Assembly (NCBI RefSeq): GCF_014205015.1
Contig: NZ_JACHMO010000001.1
Coordinates: 3,038,001-3,102,000, forward strand
Direction: 5' to 3'
DNA length: 64,000 nt
From: Saccharothrix ecbatanensis
Lineage (GTDB): Bacteria; Actinomycetota; Actinomycetes; Mycobacteriales; Pseudonocardiaceae
The notes beneath the pieces are model-generated. The model worked only from the letters and a program-made list of their open reading frames with translations. It did no database searches and was not told where the DNA came from. The translations under genes were made by a program, and so were the position numbers. Shown here one piece after another: positions 7,612 to 15,690 of this stretch (positions within the stretch are counted from its first letter, which is position 1; each line of letters starts with the position of its first letter).

Positions 7612-8952
7612 CTACCAGCGGTGCCAGTAGACGGTGGCGTTGGGGCCGCCGTAGAGCACGAGGTTGGAGTCGCTCTGCACGACCATGCGGTCGGCCGCGG
7701 TGCCCCAGGTGTTGGTGTGCCACTTCGCTTCACGGGCGGCGGTGTAGACGACGAAGTTGCCGTCGGTCTGGAGGGTCGCGTGGGTGGCGCCGGAGCCGTC
7801 GGTGCGGCTGTGCCACAGCGGGTCGCCGGTCGCGCTGTACAGCACCAGGTTGCCGTCCGCCTGCATGGTCAGCCTGAACCTGCCGTCCGGCGAGGTCTTG
7901 GACTGGCCGATGTCCAGGCGGTCGCCGCGCGCCAGCCGGTGGTCGGCGACGTCGATGACCGAAACGTACTGGCCCGCCCGATGGAGCACGTAGGCTTCGT
8001 CGCCCTTCGGCGTGATGGCCACGGTCCCCAGGTAGCGCCCGACCTGCCTGGTCTGGGCGACCGTGTTGGTGGCCACGTCGATCGCCGTCAGGGTGTCCCC
8101 GTCATAAGCCGCGACATGGACCTGGCGACCGTTCGGTGCGGCGGCCACGCCCATGGGGTTCCCGGATGTGTCGATGACGGCTTTGACCGAGTTGCCGGCC
8201 GTCGCGATCATGTACACCTTGTTGCCCTGGTAGCTGGTGACGTACACGCGCAGGCCATCCGGCGTGATGGCGAGGTGGTTGGGAGCGGTGTCCAGCCGCA
8301 CGGTGGCGATCACGCTGTCCGTCGCGGTGCTGACCACCATGACGCTCTTGGTGTGGAAGTCCGCGATGTAGACGCGGGAGCCGTCAGGTGTGACTTTGAC
8401 GTCTGTCGGGCCGTTGTTGCCGATGTAGACCCAGCGGGCGATGTAGGTCGCGGTATCGATCACCGCCAGGTAGGTGTAACCGACGACGTAGACCTTCTTC
8501 CCGTCCGGCGTGACGGCGACCGCTCTCGGTGACGTCAGCGGGTCCACTGAAACAGTCCTGACGACCTCCCTGGTCGAGGTGTTGATCACCGATATCGAAC
8601 CTTGATCGGTGCTGTGGTTGCCGGCGTTCGCGACGTAGGCGGTGCGGCTGTCCGGGCTGAAGGCGATGCCCTCGGGCTGCGTGCCGACGTTGATGGTGCG
8701 GACGACCGTCTTGCTGGCGGTGTCGATGGCAGACACCGTGCGGTCGTACGCGTTGGTGACGTACGCGTGAGCACCGTTCGGGCTGATCGCGACGGCGATC
8801 GGATTGCTCCCGACTGTGATGTACGGCGGCGGCCACTCGGCGGCCGTCGCCGCGGTGGGCACCGCCGCGGTCAGGCCTGCGATCAGGCCCGCGCTCAGCA
8901 GCACGCCGAGCGCGCCTGACCTTGTCCTGGTTCTTCGCGTGTGACCGTGCAT
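7612..8952 (-). CDS. Secreted YVTN-type beta-propeller with C-terminal bulb-type (GNA) lectin domain
   Basis: This exported protein of about 446 residues has an N-terminal signal peptide ending in ATAAE. It is followed by roughly seven 40-residue propeller repeats with the pattern AVTPDG-x-x-VYV and VIDTAT (YncE/YVTN type). The last about 110 residues carry B-lectin repeats (MQADGNLVLYS, LQTDGNFVVYT, VQSDSNLVLYG), each with the mannose-site signature QxDxNxVxY. It is probably an extracellular carbohydrate-binding scaffold; no catalytic residues are seen. The ATG at 8952 is chosen over the one at 8967 because GGGGGAG lies 6 nt upstream of it. Confidence 0.85.
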   Translation of the reverse strand: MHGHTRRTRTRSGALGVLLSAGLIAGLTAAVPTAATAAEWPPPYITVGSNPIAVAISPNGAHAYVTNAYDRTVSAIDTASKTVVRTINVGTQPEGIAFSPDSRTAYVANAGNHSTDQGSISVINTSTREVVRTVSVDPLTSPRAVAVTPDGKKVYVVGYTYLAVIDTATYIARWVYIGNNGPTDVKVTPDGSRVYIADFHTKSVMVVSTATDSVIATVRLDTAPNHLAITPDGLRVYVTSYQGNKVYMIATAGNSVKAVIDTSGNPMGVAAAPNGRQVHVAAYDGDTLTAIDVATNTVAQTRQVGRYLGTVAITPKGDEAYVLHRAGQYVSVIDVADHRLARGDRLDIGQSKTSPDGRFRLTMQADGNLVLYSATGDPLWHSRTDGSGATHATLQTDGNFVVYTAAREAKWHTNTWGTAADRMVVQSDSNLVLYGGPNATVYWHRW

Positions 8953-9080
8953 CGCGTACTCCCCCATCAGCCCATGGGCCGGGCGTCGAGCCGCGGCCCG
9001 TCGACAGCGCCTCGGCGCGATCGTGCGCCCGGCGTGTCGGATCTTGCCAGACGGACGGAGGGTGGCGGGCGCGAACGAAG

Positions 9081-9683
9081 TCAGCGGAAGGGGGCGGTGA
9101 AGCAGGCCACCCGGCCGCCCGCGCTGCCCGCCCGGCCCTGTTCGGTCGCCGTCTTGGGTTGTTCGTGCAACACGATCGAGGACGGCACGCGGTCGTCGAA
9201 GACGAACGGGACCGTGGTCTCCGCCGAGCCGTTCCCCTGGCCGTCGGTGGTGAGGTCGAGCCAGATCTCGTTCTGCGGGTTGGCGTAGGCGGGGTCGACG
9301 GACGGCCGGTCCGGTGTCGCGGCGGGGTCGATCTCGTGCTGGTAGTGCGGGCCCGCGTCAGTGCCTGTCACGCCGCACGGCTCGGTGTGCGCGTGCACCG
9401 CGTAGCCGCGATCGGGCTGGAGCAGTTCGACCGTCAGTCGCACGGTCGTCGCGCCCGCGCCTTCCATCACTTCCAGTTCCAGCTGGGCTCCGGGAGGGGC
9501 GGCGGCCTGGTCGTACGTGAACGCCGTGTCGGCCGAGTCGACCGGAGCGAGCACACCGATCTGCCTGCTGGTCACCTTCGGCTCGGACGCCCCGGTCCGC
9601 CCAGGCTCCGCCGGTTCACCTCCGCAACCCACGGCAGCGCCCACCACGGCGCACAGGCCCGCGACGACGATGACGGTGCGCAT
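9081..9683 (-). CDS. Cu/Zn superoxide dismutase-like lipoprotein
   Basis: The 200-residue exported protein has a lipobox (VGCG, Cys near residue 20). Its SodC-like beta-barrel domain has HAHTEPCG (copper-ligand strand plus disulfide Cys), GPHYQHE, DDRVPSSIVLHE and a C-terminal Cys. In the family, this enzyme dismutates superoxide outside the membrane. Not all four copper and three zinc ligands can be placed by eye, so activity is likely but not certain. The ATG at 9683 has GGGAG 9 nt upstream. It is divergent from the NlpC/P60-like gene. Confidence 0.75.
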   Translation of the reverse strand: MRTVIVVAGLCAVVGAAVGCGGEPAEPGRTGASEPKVTSRQIGVLAPVDSADTAFTYDQAAAPPGAQLELEVMEGAGATTVRLTVELLQPDRGYAVHAHTEPCGVTGTDAGPHYQHEIDPAATPDRPSVDPAYANPQNEIWLDLTTDGQGNGSAETTVPFVFDDRVPSSIVLHEQPKTATEQGRAGSAGGRVACFTAPFR

Positions 9684-9856
9684 GCCCGCGGCTCCCTTCG
9701 AGGTCGGTCACCGTCCGACTACCCCCGTCACCCGCCGTGTAACCGCGGCACACCACTCGGCCGGGTGGATTCCCGCTATTCCGAAGATGGGCGGGAAACC
9801 TCCGGTCGCCAACGCCGCACGACCCACAGCGGCGCACCGCGACAGAGGGGATTTCG

Positions 9857-10369
9857 ATGAGTACCCGCACGTTGATCGCCGTCCTCGCCTGCACGGCGGC
9901 GTTCCACGCCCCGGTAGCGCACGCCGACCCTGGCGCCAAGATCGCCTGCGGCACGACGGCGGAAGACCGCGTGACCTCGCGCAGCGAGACCGACGTCAGG
10001 TCGCAGTCCTGGTTGGACGCGCGGGTGCCGTACAGCCAACAGTCGTGCCACCAGAACGAATACGGCAGCTACCGCACCGACTGCTCCGGCTACATCTCGA
10101 TGGCGTGGGGCCTCACCCACTCCCGGACCACGGTCACCCTGCGGGACGTCTCCAGCGAGATCCCACGCGCCGACCTCCTGCTGGGTGACGCGCTCGTCAA
10201 CACCAACCACGCGGCGCTGTTCGTCCGCTGGGCCGACGACGCGAAGTCGGAGCCGGTCGTGCGCGAGCAGACCGGCCCCGACGGCGCGCCACCGGTGGAG
10301 CGGAAGTGGTCGGCGGCAACGGCGGACGCCTACACGCCCGTCCGCTACCACCGGATCACCGAGAACTGA
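9857..10369 (+). CDS. Secreted NlpC/P60-like cysteine peptidase/amidase
   Basis: The 170-residue protein has a signal peptide ending AHAD. The mature part contains YRTDCSGYISMAWGL (residues about 75-89), which is the NlpC/P60 cysteine-nucleophile box, and GDALVNTNHAALFVRW, which holds the conserved His. Family members cleave peptidoglycan stem peptides or related amides outside the cell. This is a short single-domain version without an SH3 or LysM targeting module. GAGGGG 7 nt before the ATG is the ribosome-binding site. It converges on the xylanase gene with only 3 nt between stop codons. Confidence 0.7.
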   Translation: MSTRTLIAVLACTAAFHAPVAHADPGAKIACGTTAEDRVTSRSETDVRSQSWLDARVPYSQQSCHQNEYGSYRTDCSGYISMAWGLTHSRTTVTLRDVSSEIPRADLLLGDALVNTNHAALFVRWADDAKSEPVVREQTGPDGAPPVERKWSAATADAYTPVRYHRITEN

Positions 10370-10372
10370 GCG

Positions 10373-12406
10373 TCACCTGATCATGGCCCGGCAGCTCACC
10401 CCGTTCAGGGTGTACGCGATCGGCTTGACGTTGCGGTCGGCCCAGGTGCCGAGGAACCCGAACGTCACCGTGCCGGCCGGCGCGATGGTGCCGTTCCAGG
10501 ACGCGTTGCGCACGGTCACGTTGGCGCCGTCCTGGGTGTGCACGCCACCCCACAGCTGGGTGATCTGCTGACCGGCGGAGTACGACCAGGTGAGCGACCA
10601 CGGGCTGATGGCGTTCGCGGTCCCGTTGGTGACGCGCACCTCGCCCTGGAACCCGCCCTGCCACTCGCTGACGACCGTGTAGACCACAGTGCACGGTGCC
10701 GGCGGCAGGCTCGTCGTGGTCGTCAGCGTGGCGGTCTTGCTGGTGGTCGTGGTCGAGCTGGACGTGGTGGTCGTCGTGGTCGTGCTCGTGGTCGAACCAG
10801 AGGTGGTGGTCGGTGTGGTCGTGGTGGTGGTCTCGCCGATGCGGCTCGGGTCCACGACGCCCCAGTACGCGTCCTTGGCCTGCAAACGCGTGTCGAACAG
10901 CAGCGGGTGGTCCTTGCGGGTCACCGGGAAGCTGTCCAGCCAGGTGCCGTCGTCCGCCAGGCCCCACAGCGTCACCGAGCTGATCTTGTCCGAGTGACGC
11001 TTGTACAGCTCGAACATGTCGCGGTAGCGGTAGGCCTGGGTGAGCAGCACCTCGCGCGGCGGCGTCGGGTAGGACTGGCTGTTGTCGGTGTAGATCGAGA
11101 TGTCCATCTCGGTGATCTGCTGGTCGATGCCCAGCGGCGCGAACTTGGTCAGCATCGCCTCGGTCTCGGTGACGGACGGCCACTGCACGTTGATGTGCAT
11201 CTGGTGACCCACCGCGTCGATCGGCACGCCCTCGGCACGCAGCTTCACGACCAGGTCGTAGAGCTTGTCGCGCTTCGACGGCACGTTGGTGTTGTAGTCG
11301 TTGATCACCAGCTGGGCGTTCGGCGCGACCTCGCGGGCGACCCGGAACGCGGTGCGGAGGTAGTCCAGCCCGGTCAACTCGAACCACTTGCTGCGGCGCA
11401 GCCCATCGGCCTGGTTCTCGTCGATGACCTCGTTCACCACGTCCCACACGGGGATGTCGGCGCCGTAGTGGCCGACGACCGCACGGATGTGGGCGTCCAG
11501 GCGGGCGAGCACGAGGGCCTTGTTCTCCGGCGTCGCGGTCATGTCGTTGCCGGCGGCGTCCTTGAACACCCAGGCCGGGGTCTGCTGGTGCCAGACCAGC
11601 GTGTGGCCGCGCACAGCCGAGCCGTTCGCCTTCGCCCAGTTGACGAGCGCGTCCGCGTCGGCGAACCGGAACGTGCCCTCGGTGGGCTCGGTGGCGTCCC
11701 ACTTGAGCTGGTTGCCGGGGGTGATGGAGTTGAAGTGCTTGGCCAGCAGCTGCCCGTGGTTGTTGAGGATCTGCGCGTTCTCGACCGCCGCGCCCACGGT
11801 GAAGTGGTCGGCCAGCACGTCCTTCACCGACGGGATGTGGGTCTGGATCGGCGGCAGCGGCGTGTAGGACATCGAGAAGTCGTCGATGTGCAGCGAGGCG
11901 GTCTCACTGGCCGCCTCGACGTAGGCGGTGAGGAAGTCGACGTCGGCGGCGAGCGTGTACGAGCCCTTGAGGTTCGCCCAGCCGTCGGCGGTCACCGCGG
12001 TGCTGCTGACCACCTGGTCGTACGACGGGGTGCCGGCGGTGCGGCGTTCGACGGACACCTTGGCGCTCGTGCCCGTTTGGCCCGCGGCCAGCCGCACCCA
12101 CACCGAGAACTCGTAGCGGACGCCCTTCTGCGTCTTGTCCAGGATGCTCAAGGAAGGGCCCTGCCAGCCGGCGGTGCGACCGGTGACCGCGAGGCTGTGC
12201 GTGCCGCTGTGGGCGACGGCGGTGCTGGGCGCGACCACCTCGCTCGCGCGGGCCGTCCAGCCTTGTGTCGTGCCGTCGTCGAACGTGCTGGAGACGACGA
12301 CTACCGGCTCGTCGGCTGCTGCGGTCCGGGGGCTCGCTTGCGCTGCGATCGTGACCAGTCCGGCCAGGACCGAGGTCGCGAGCACACCGGCGAGAACTCT
12401 CCTCAT
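10373..12406 (-). CDS. Modular endo-1,4-beta-xylanase: CBM22-like, GH10, Thr linker, CBM2
   Basis: This 677-residue secreted xylanase has a signal peptide (1-31) and an N-terminal CBM4/9/22-type domain (about 34-176). A GH10 catalytic barrel (about 188-520) carries the acid/base Glu327 in WDVVNEVID and the nucleophile Glu434 in ITEMDIS. After a Thr/Ser-rich linker (about 525-570), a C-terminal CBM2 (about 575-677) has conserved Trp residues (WQGGF, WSLTW, WADR). It cleaves internal xylan bonds, and CBM2 anchors it to cellulose or xylan. A perfect CebR-type palindrome lies just upstream, so induction by cello- or xylo-oligosaccharides through a LacI-family repressor is likely. It converges with the NlpC-like gene. 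Confidence 0.95.
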   Translation of the reverse strand: MRRVLAGVLATSVLAGLVTIAAQASPRTAAADEPVVVVSSTFDDGTTQGWTARASEVVAPSTAVAHSGTHSLAVTGRTAGWQGPSLSILDKTQKGVRYEFSVWVRLAAGQTGTSAKVSVERRTAGTPSYDQVVSSTAVTADGWANLKGSYTLAADVDFLTAYVEAASETASLHIDDFSMSYTPLPPIQTHIPSVKDVLADHFTVGAAVENAQILNNHGQLLAKHFNSITPGNQLKWDATEPTEGTFRFADADALVNWAKANGSAVRGHTLVWHQQTPAWVFKDAAGNDMTATPENKALVLARLDAHIRAVVGHYGADIPVWDVVNEVIDENQADGLRRSKWFELTGLDYLRTAFRVAREVAPNAQLVINDYNTNVPSKRDKLYDLVVKLRAEGVPIDAVGHQMHINVQWPSVTETEAMLTKFAPLGIDQQITEMDISIYTDNSQSYPTPPREVLLTQAYRYRDMFELYKRHSDKISSVTLWGLADDGTWLDSFPVTRKDHPLLFDTRLQAKDAYWGVVDPSRIGETTTTTTPTTTSGSTTSTTTTTTTSSSTTTTSKTATLTTTTSLPPAPCTVVYTVVSEWQGGFQGEVRVTNGTANAISPWSLTWSYSAGQQITQLWGGVHTQDGANVTVRNASWNGTIAPAGTVTFGFLGTWADRNVKPIAYTLNGVSCRAMIR

Positions 12407-12433
12407 CGAGAATCCCTCTTCCGTCGGGGCGAT

Positions 12434-12453
12434 TTCTGGGAGCGCTCCCAGAA
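12434..12453. promoter_or_regulatory. CebR-type operator upstream of GH10 xylanase
   Basis: A perfect 20-bp palindrome centred on TGGGAGCGCTCCCA (12437-12450) matches the CebR operator known from Streptomyces. On the minus strand a TATAGT -10 box (12471-12466) places the transcription start near 12459, so the operator spans about +6 to +25, a typical repressing position. Confidence 0.85.
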
Positions 12454-12471
12454 CATCTCGCCCGGACTATA

Positions 12472-12490
12472 GGCAGCCTCGAAGGCTGCC
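12472..12490 (-). terminator. Small hairpin after excalibur-domain gene
   Basis: GGCAGCC and GGCTGCC (7-bp perfect stem, 5-nt loop) lie 31 nt beyond the stop at 12521. The hairpin also abuts the xylanase -10 box, so it may separate the two transcription units. Confidence 0.4.
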
Positions 12491-12520
12491 GCCCAGCCGC
12501 CGTTCAGCCCAAACGCCCGA

Positions 12521-13426
12521 CTACTCGCAGCCGGTGCCGTCGCCGTCCCTGTCCAGGTCGTACTCGTCCGGGCCCACGACGGTGATCGGGCCTCGCACGT
12601 ACGCGGGACCGTTGCCGCTTCCGCCCGCGCAGTCGACGTCGCTCGCGTAGGGCACACACGGCTTGTAGCTGGGGTGGCAGCCGTCGTTGGGCGCGGGTGC
12701 GGGGGCGGGGGCCGGCGGGGGCTGCGGAGCTTGTGTGGCCGGATTGGGTTGCGGCTGCGGTTGCGGGTTCGGCTGCGGTTTGGGCTCCGGATTCGGAGCG
12801 GGCGCAACCGTGGTGGTGGTGGTGGTGGTCGTCGTCGTTGTCGTCGTGGTGGTGGTCGTAGAGGTCGTGGTCGGCGCGGCGGTGGTCGTCGTGGCGGACG
12901 CGGCGGACGTCGTCAGTGCGGCGGACGGAACCTCACCGGTCTTCGGGTCGGACAACGCGCCGATCACGACGAACAGCGCCACCACAGCACCGACGGCGAT
13001 CAACACCTTCCGACGTGACCGGCCCTTGACCGGCAGTGCGGTCTGCCGGGGTGACGCGATGACGCCCGAGGGGTCGCGCGGCAGGTAGAGCACGACTTCC
13101 AGGCCACGGTCACCACGCCGGATCACGGCCTCACACCCCGGCGTGCCGCCACCGTCGATGACCTGGCCGACCACGTCCGCGTAGCGCCGCGACATCAAGT
13201 ACGTCAGCTCGCCGACCCGCTGCCCGTCCAACCGGACCTCGATGGCGTACTGGCCGCGGTACTTGCCCGCGCCGATGACGCACCACGCCAACGAGACCGC
13301 GACTCGCCGTCGTCCGGGCTCGACGGGATACCGCGCCAACCACGCCTGGTGGTCTTCCTCCCCAGTCACGACGACCGGGACCCCGGCCTCCAGCATGACC
13401 AGGCCTAACGCCGAGTTCTCCACCAT
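12521..13426 (-). CDS. Single-pass membrane protein with extracellular excalibur-like calcium-binding domain
   Basis: The 301-residue protein has an N-terminal cytoplasmic domain of about 140 residues (MVENSALGLVMLEAG start, rich in beta strands). A basic stretch GRSRRK and one transmembrane helix (VLIAVGAVVALFVVIGAL) follow. Outside the membrane it has a long Thr run, then a Pro/Asn/Gln-rich wall-spanning linker. The last 50 residues have four cysteines and DLDRDGDGTGCE, the signature of the excalibur Ca2+-binding domain. The function is unknown. The frame is open upstream, but the ATG at 13426 has GGGAG 5 nt before it and the protein character begins there. Confidence 0.8.
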   Translation of the reverse strand: MVENSALGLVMLEAGVPVVVTGEEDHQAWLARYPVEPGRRRVAVSLAWCVIGAGKYRGQYAIEVRLDGQRVGELTYLMSRRYADVVGQVIDGGGTPGCEAVIRRGDRGLEVVLYLPRDPSGVIASPRQTALPVKGRSRRKVLIAVGAVVALFVVIGALSDPKTGEVPSAALTTSAASATTTTAAPTTTSTTTTTTTTTTTTTTTTTVAPAPNPEPKPQPNPQPQPQPNPATQAPQPPPAPAPAPAPNDGCHPSYKPCVPYASDVDCAGGSGNGPAYVRGPITVVGPDEYDLDRDGDGTGCE

Positions 13427-13519
13427 GCACTCCCGCCAACGGACGTATGTAAGCCGCTCATCGGCGCAGTTCCACCGCCCGTTACCCGGACAAGAGATCA
13501 CCAAGATCTCGGAGCCGAC

Positions 13520-13645
13520 ATGACCACCCCTGCCGTCGAAAGTCCGACCTCGACCACACCCACCCCGACCACACCCTCGCCCGCGTGCCATGTCGCGTCC
13601 CATGAGGACATGGGCATGATGGGCGTCCTGGAGGTCACCGGATGA
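13520..13645 (+). pseudogene. 41-codon ORF, possible cupredoxin C-terminal remnant
   Basis: A short ORF begins with a Thr/Pro-rich stretch and ends CHVASHEDMGMMGVLEV. The spacing Cys-x4-His-x4-Met followed by G-x-L-x-V is that of the type-1 copper loop at the C-terminus of azurin/plastocyanin-like cupredoxins. The rest of such a domain is absent. It may be the stub of a deleted blue-copper gene or a chance ORF. It ends 28 nt before the hydrolase start. Confidence 0.35.
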
Positions 13646-13672
13646 GGCCTCACCGGAGAAAGTGAACTGATC

Positions 13673-14341
13673 ATGGACATCCTGCTCGTCGCCGGCCTGT
13701 GGCTCGACGGATCCGCCTGGGACGATGTCGTGCCCGCGCTCGAAGCGCTCGGCCACAACCCGGTGGCGATCACCCTGCCGGGCCAAGGTGACGGAGCCAC
13801 GTCAGCGACGCTGGACGAGCAGGTGGCAGCAGTGCTCGCGGCCGTCGACTCCGCGTCCGGAAAGCCCGTGGTGGTAGGACATTCCGCCGCCGCGACCCTG
13901 GCGTGGCTGGCCGCCGACGCGCGACCGGAGAAGGTGGCCAAGGTCGTCCTCATCGGTGGCTTCCCGGCCGGCGACGGGAAGCCGTTCGCGGACTTCTTCG
14001 AGACGACGGACGGCGCCATGCCGTTCCCGGGCTGGGAACCGTTCGAAGGTCCGGACTCCGTCGACCTGGACGACGAGGCCAGGGACCGGTTCGCGGCCCG
14101 CGCGATCCCCGTGCCGGAAGGAGTGACCAACGGCGTGGTTCGCCTCACGGACGAGCGCCGTTTCGACGTACCCGTCGTGGTCGTGTGCCCGGAGTTCAGC
14201 CCCGAGCAGGCGCGGGAGTGGATCGGTGACGGCGACCTCGCCAGGGCCGCGCGGCTGGACTTCGTCGACATCGACTCGGGCCACTGGCCGATGTTCACCA
14301 AGCCGGTCGAACTCGCCCGGATCCTCGCCGCCGAAGCGTGA
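13673..14341 (+). CDS. Small alpha/beta hydrolase
   Basis: The 222-residue cytoplasmic protein has the alpha/beta-hydrolase fold: an opening strand ILLVAGLWLDGSAWD with the oxyanion segment, the nucleophile elbow VVGHSAAATLAWL (Ser near residue 67), a late acid region VVVVCPEF and the catalytic His in DSGHWPMF near the C-terminus. It probably acts on esters, but no substrate can be assigned. GGAGAAA lies 13 nt before the ATG. It converges on the following membrane-protein gene with 6 nt between stops. Confidence 0.8.
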   Translation: MDILLVAGLWLDGSAWDDVVPALEALGHNPVAITLPGQGDGATSATLDEQVAAVLAAVDSASGKPVVVGHSAAATLAWLAADARPEKVAKVVLIGGFPAGDGKPFADFFETTDGAMPFPGWEPFEGPDSVDLDDEARDRFAARAIPVPEGVTNGVVRLTDERRFDVPVVVVCPEFSPEQAREWIGDGDLARAARLDFVDIDSGHWPMFTKPVELARILAAEA

Positions 14342-14347
14342 ACGCTG

Positions 14348-14800
14348 CTACGAGGCCGCCATGAGCAGGCCCATTTCGTAGACGAAGAGGGTGCACAGGT
14401 AGGTCGGCAGTGAGATGAGCAGGACCGCCCAGTACGGCAGCGGCATGCGCCGGGTGATGAGCCACGAGAGCAGGGCGGAGACGATCACCGGGATCGGCAT
14501 GTGGAAGGCCAGGTAGTCGACCACGGCGCCGGCGGTGAGCGGGTTCTGGTTGGGGACGGCGAAGGTCAGCACCACGAACACCACGATCCCCGTCAGCAGG
14601 TGCGCCGCGAGGTACTTGAGGAACGGGATCTGCGGCCGGTCCGGTGCCGGTGTGCCCTTGCCGCCCCGCCCTGCACCGCCGGACTGCCCCGCACCGCTGA
14701 CCTGCCGGGAACCGCCGGCTTGCCCTGGACGCGACCGTGCGGGACGTGCCTGGCCGGGACGCGCCTTGCCCCGGCGGGCGGCGTTGGGATCCGAGTTCAT
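14348..14800 (-). CDS. Uncharacterised membrane protein with basic Gly/Arg-rich N-terminus
   Basis: The 150-residue protein has about 60 N-terminal residues made of repeated Arg-Pro-Gly-Gln-Ala-like units. The second half carries three hydrophobic helices (LAAHLLTGIVVFVVLTFAV, FHMPIPVIVSALLSWLI, YWAVLLISLPTYLCTLFVY). I do not recognise a family. AGGAG 5 nt before the ATG fixes the start. The 5' end is close to the left hairpin of the transposon remnant. Confidence 0.6.
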   Translation of the reverse strand: MNSDPNAARRGKARPGQARPARSRPGQAGGSRQVSGAGQSGGAGRGGKGTPAPDRPQIPFLKYLAAHLLTGIVVFVVLTFAVPNQNPLTAGAVVDYLAFHMPIPVIVSALLSWLITRRMPLPYWAVLLISLPTYLCTLFVYEMGLLMAAS

Positions 14801-14903
14801 CTGGGCTCCTGTCGGTGGATACCCCGGTGTTCACGCCGGGGAGGAAACCGATGCTGTCGACCGCATCGGCGAGGCTCAGTTGCAGGGGTGTTAGATGTGA
14901 TGC

Positions 14904-15437
14904 GTGTCGTCGGTGTCGGTGGTGAGGCGGGCGTTCCGGTTCCGCTTTTATCCGTCTGCGGCGCAGGAAGTGGAGTTGTTGCGTACGTTCGGGTGTGTGC
15001 GTCTGGTGTACAACCGGGCGTTGGAGGCCCGCACTGCGGCGTGGTTCGGCGAGCAGCGCAGAGTGAACTACGAGCAGACCTCGGCGCTGTTGACGGAGTG
15101 GAAGAAGACCGACGGCCTGGGGTCTCTCAACGAGGTGTCGTCGGTGCCGTTGCAGCAGTCGCTGCGGCACCTCCAGACCGCGTTCACCGCGTTCTGGGAG
15201 AAGCGATCCCACTGGTACGGCCGCGACCTGGTCGTGGTCGACCGCTGGCTGCCCAGCTCGAAGACCTGCTCGGCCTGCGGGCACCTGATGGACACGCTGC
15301 CGCTGCGGGTGCGCGAGTGGACCTGCCCCGGCTGCGGGGCTTCGCACGACCGCGACGTCAACGCCGCGCGCAACATCCTGGCCGCCGGGCGGGCGGCCAC
15401 AGCCTGCGGAGCCGGAGTAAGACCGACCCGACACTAG
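14904..15437 (+). pseudogene. tnpB: TnpB with large in-frame internal deletion
   Basis: The 177-residue product starts like an IS1341-type TnpB (RRAFRFRFYPSAAQ, FGCVRLVYNRAL) and runs normally to about residue 98. It then jumps to the C-terminal part (WYGRDLVVVDRWLPSSKTCSACG), keeping the four-Cys zinc ribbon and the terminal RuvC motif HDRDVNAARNILAAG. Full-length relatives have about 370-400 residues, so roughly 200 residues, including the first two RuvC acidic residues, are missing while the frame is preserved. Nuclease activity should be lost. The GTG at 14904 is the first in frame; a GTG at 14913 is also possible. Either a decaying pseudogene or a minimal RNA-binding derivative. Confidence 0.8.
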
Positions 15438-15544
15438 TCGGCGAGGCATCCGACGAAACCTCCCTTCCAGGGGAGAAGAACCAGGAACCGGCGGGCGCGA
15501 GCCCGACGGGCAATCCCCACCCGTCAGGGAGGGGAGGTTGTCAA
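15400..15544 (+). ncRNA. Putative omega-RNA (reRNA) region of TnpB element
   Basis: In IS605/IS1341 elements the guide RNA spans the 3' end of tnpB and the right end. Here that region is intact: GC-rich arms around 15485-15512 and a terminal hairpin (15514-15533), ending in TCAA at 15541-15544. If functional, the guide would be the flanking bases that start at 15545. The 5' end is not defined by sequence. Confidence 0.5.
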
Positions 15545-15690
15545 GTCCTTGTCCCTCTGGTCGTGGACCCCGGATCCTACGTCCGGGGATCCACGGACCC
15601 GCCGGCCGCGTCTCAGGTCGTGCGCAGCACCCGATCCCGGATTCGAGGTGGTGCAGAATATCGCCAGTCCCGAACCGACAGGAGAGTGTG

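Larger units (their letters stand above)
14822..15544 (+). mobile_element. IS605/IS1341-type element remnant (tnpB only)
   Basis: The element is bounded on the left by a hairpin (14822-14841: 8-bp stem with one G-T pair, TTCA loop) and on the right by a second hairpin (15514-15533) followed by GAGGTTGTCAA ending at 15544, typical of the subterminal palindromes of IS200/IS605 family ends. It carries only a tnpB-like gene and no tnpA, so it is not autonomous. The left boundary is inferred. Confidence 0.65.

Noticed and set aside
10373..10830. Plus-strand Val-rich frames opposite the xylanase linker
   Set aside because: They are antisense images of Thr codons, without any start context.
12800..12880. 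GTG/GTC-rich simple repeat read as a possible mobile or structural repeat
   Set aside because: It encodes the poly-Thr linker of the excalibur-domain protein. Similar Thr-coding runs occur in the xylanase and chitinase linkers.
15567..15588. Hairpin just outside the TnpB element right end
   Set aside because: The 7-bp stem may be a promoter-proximal or chance palindrome. It lies outside the inferred element, so it was not assigned to it.
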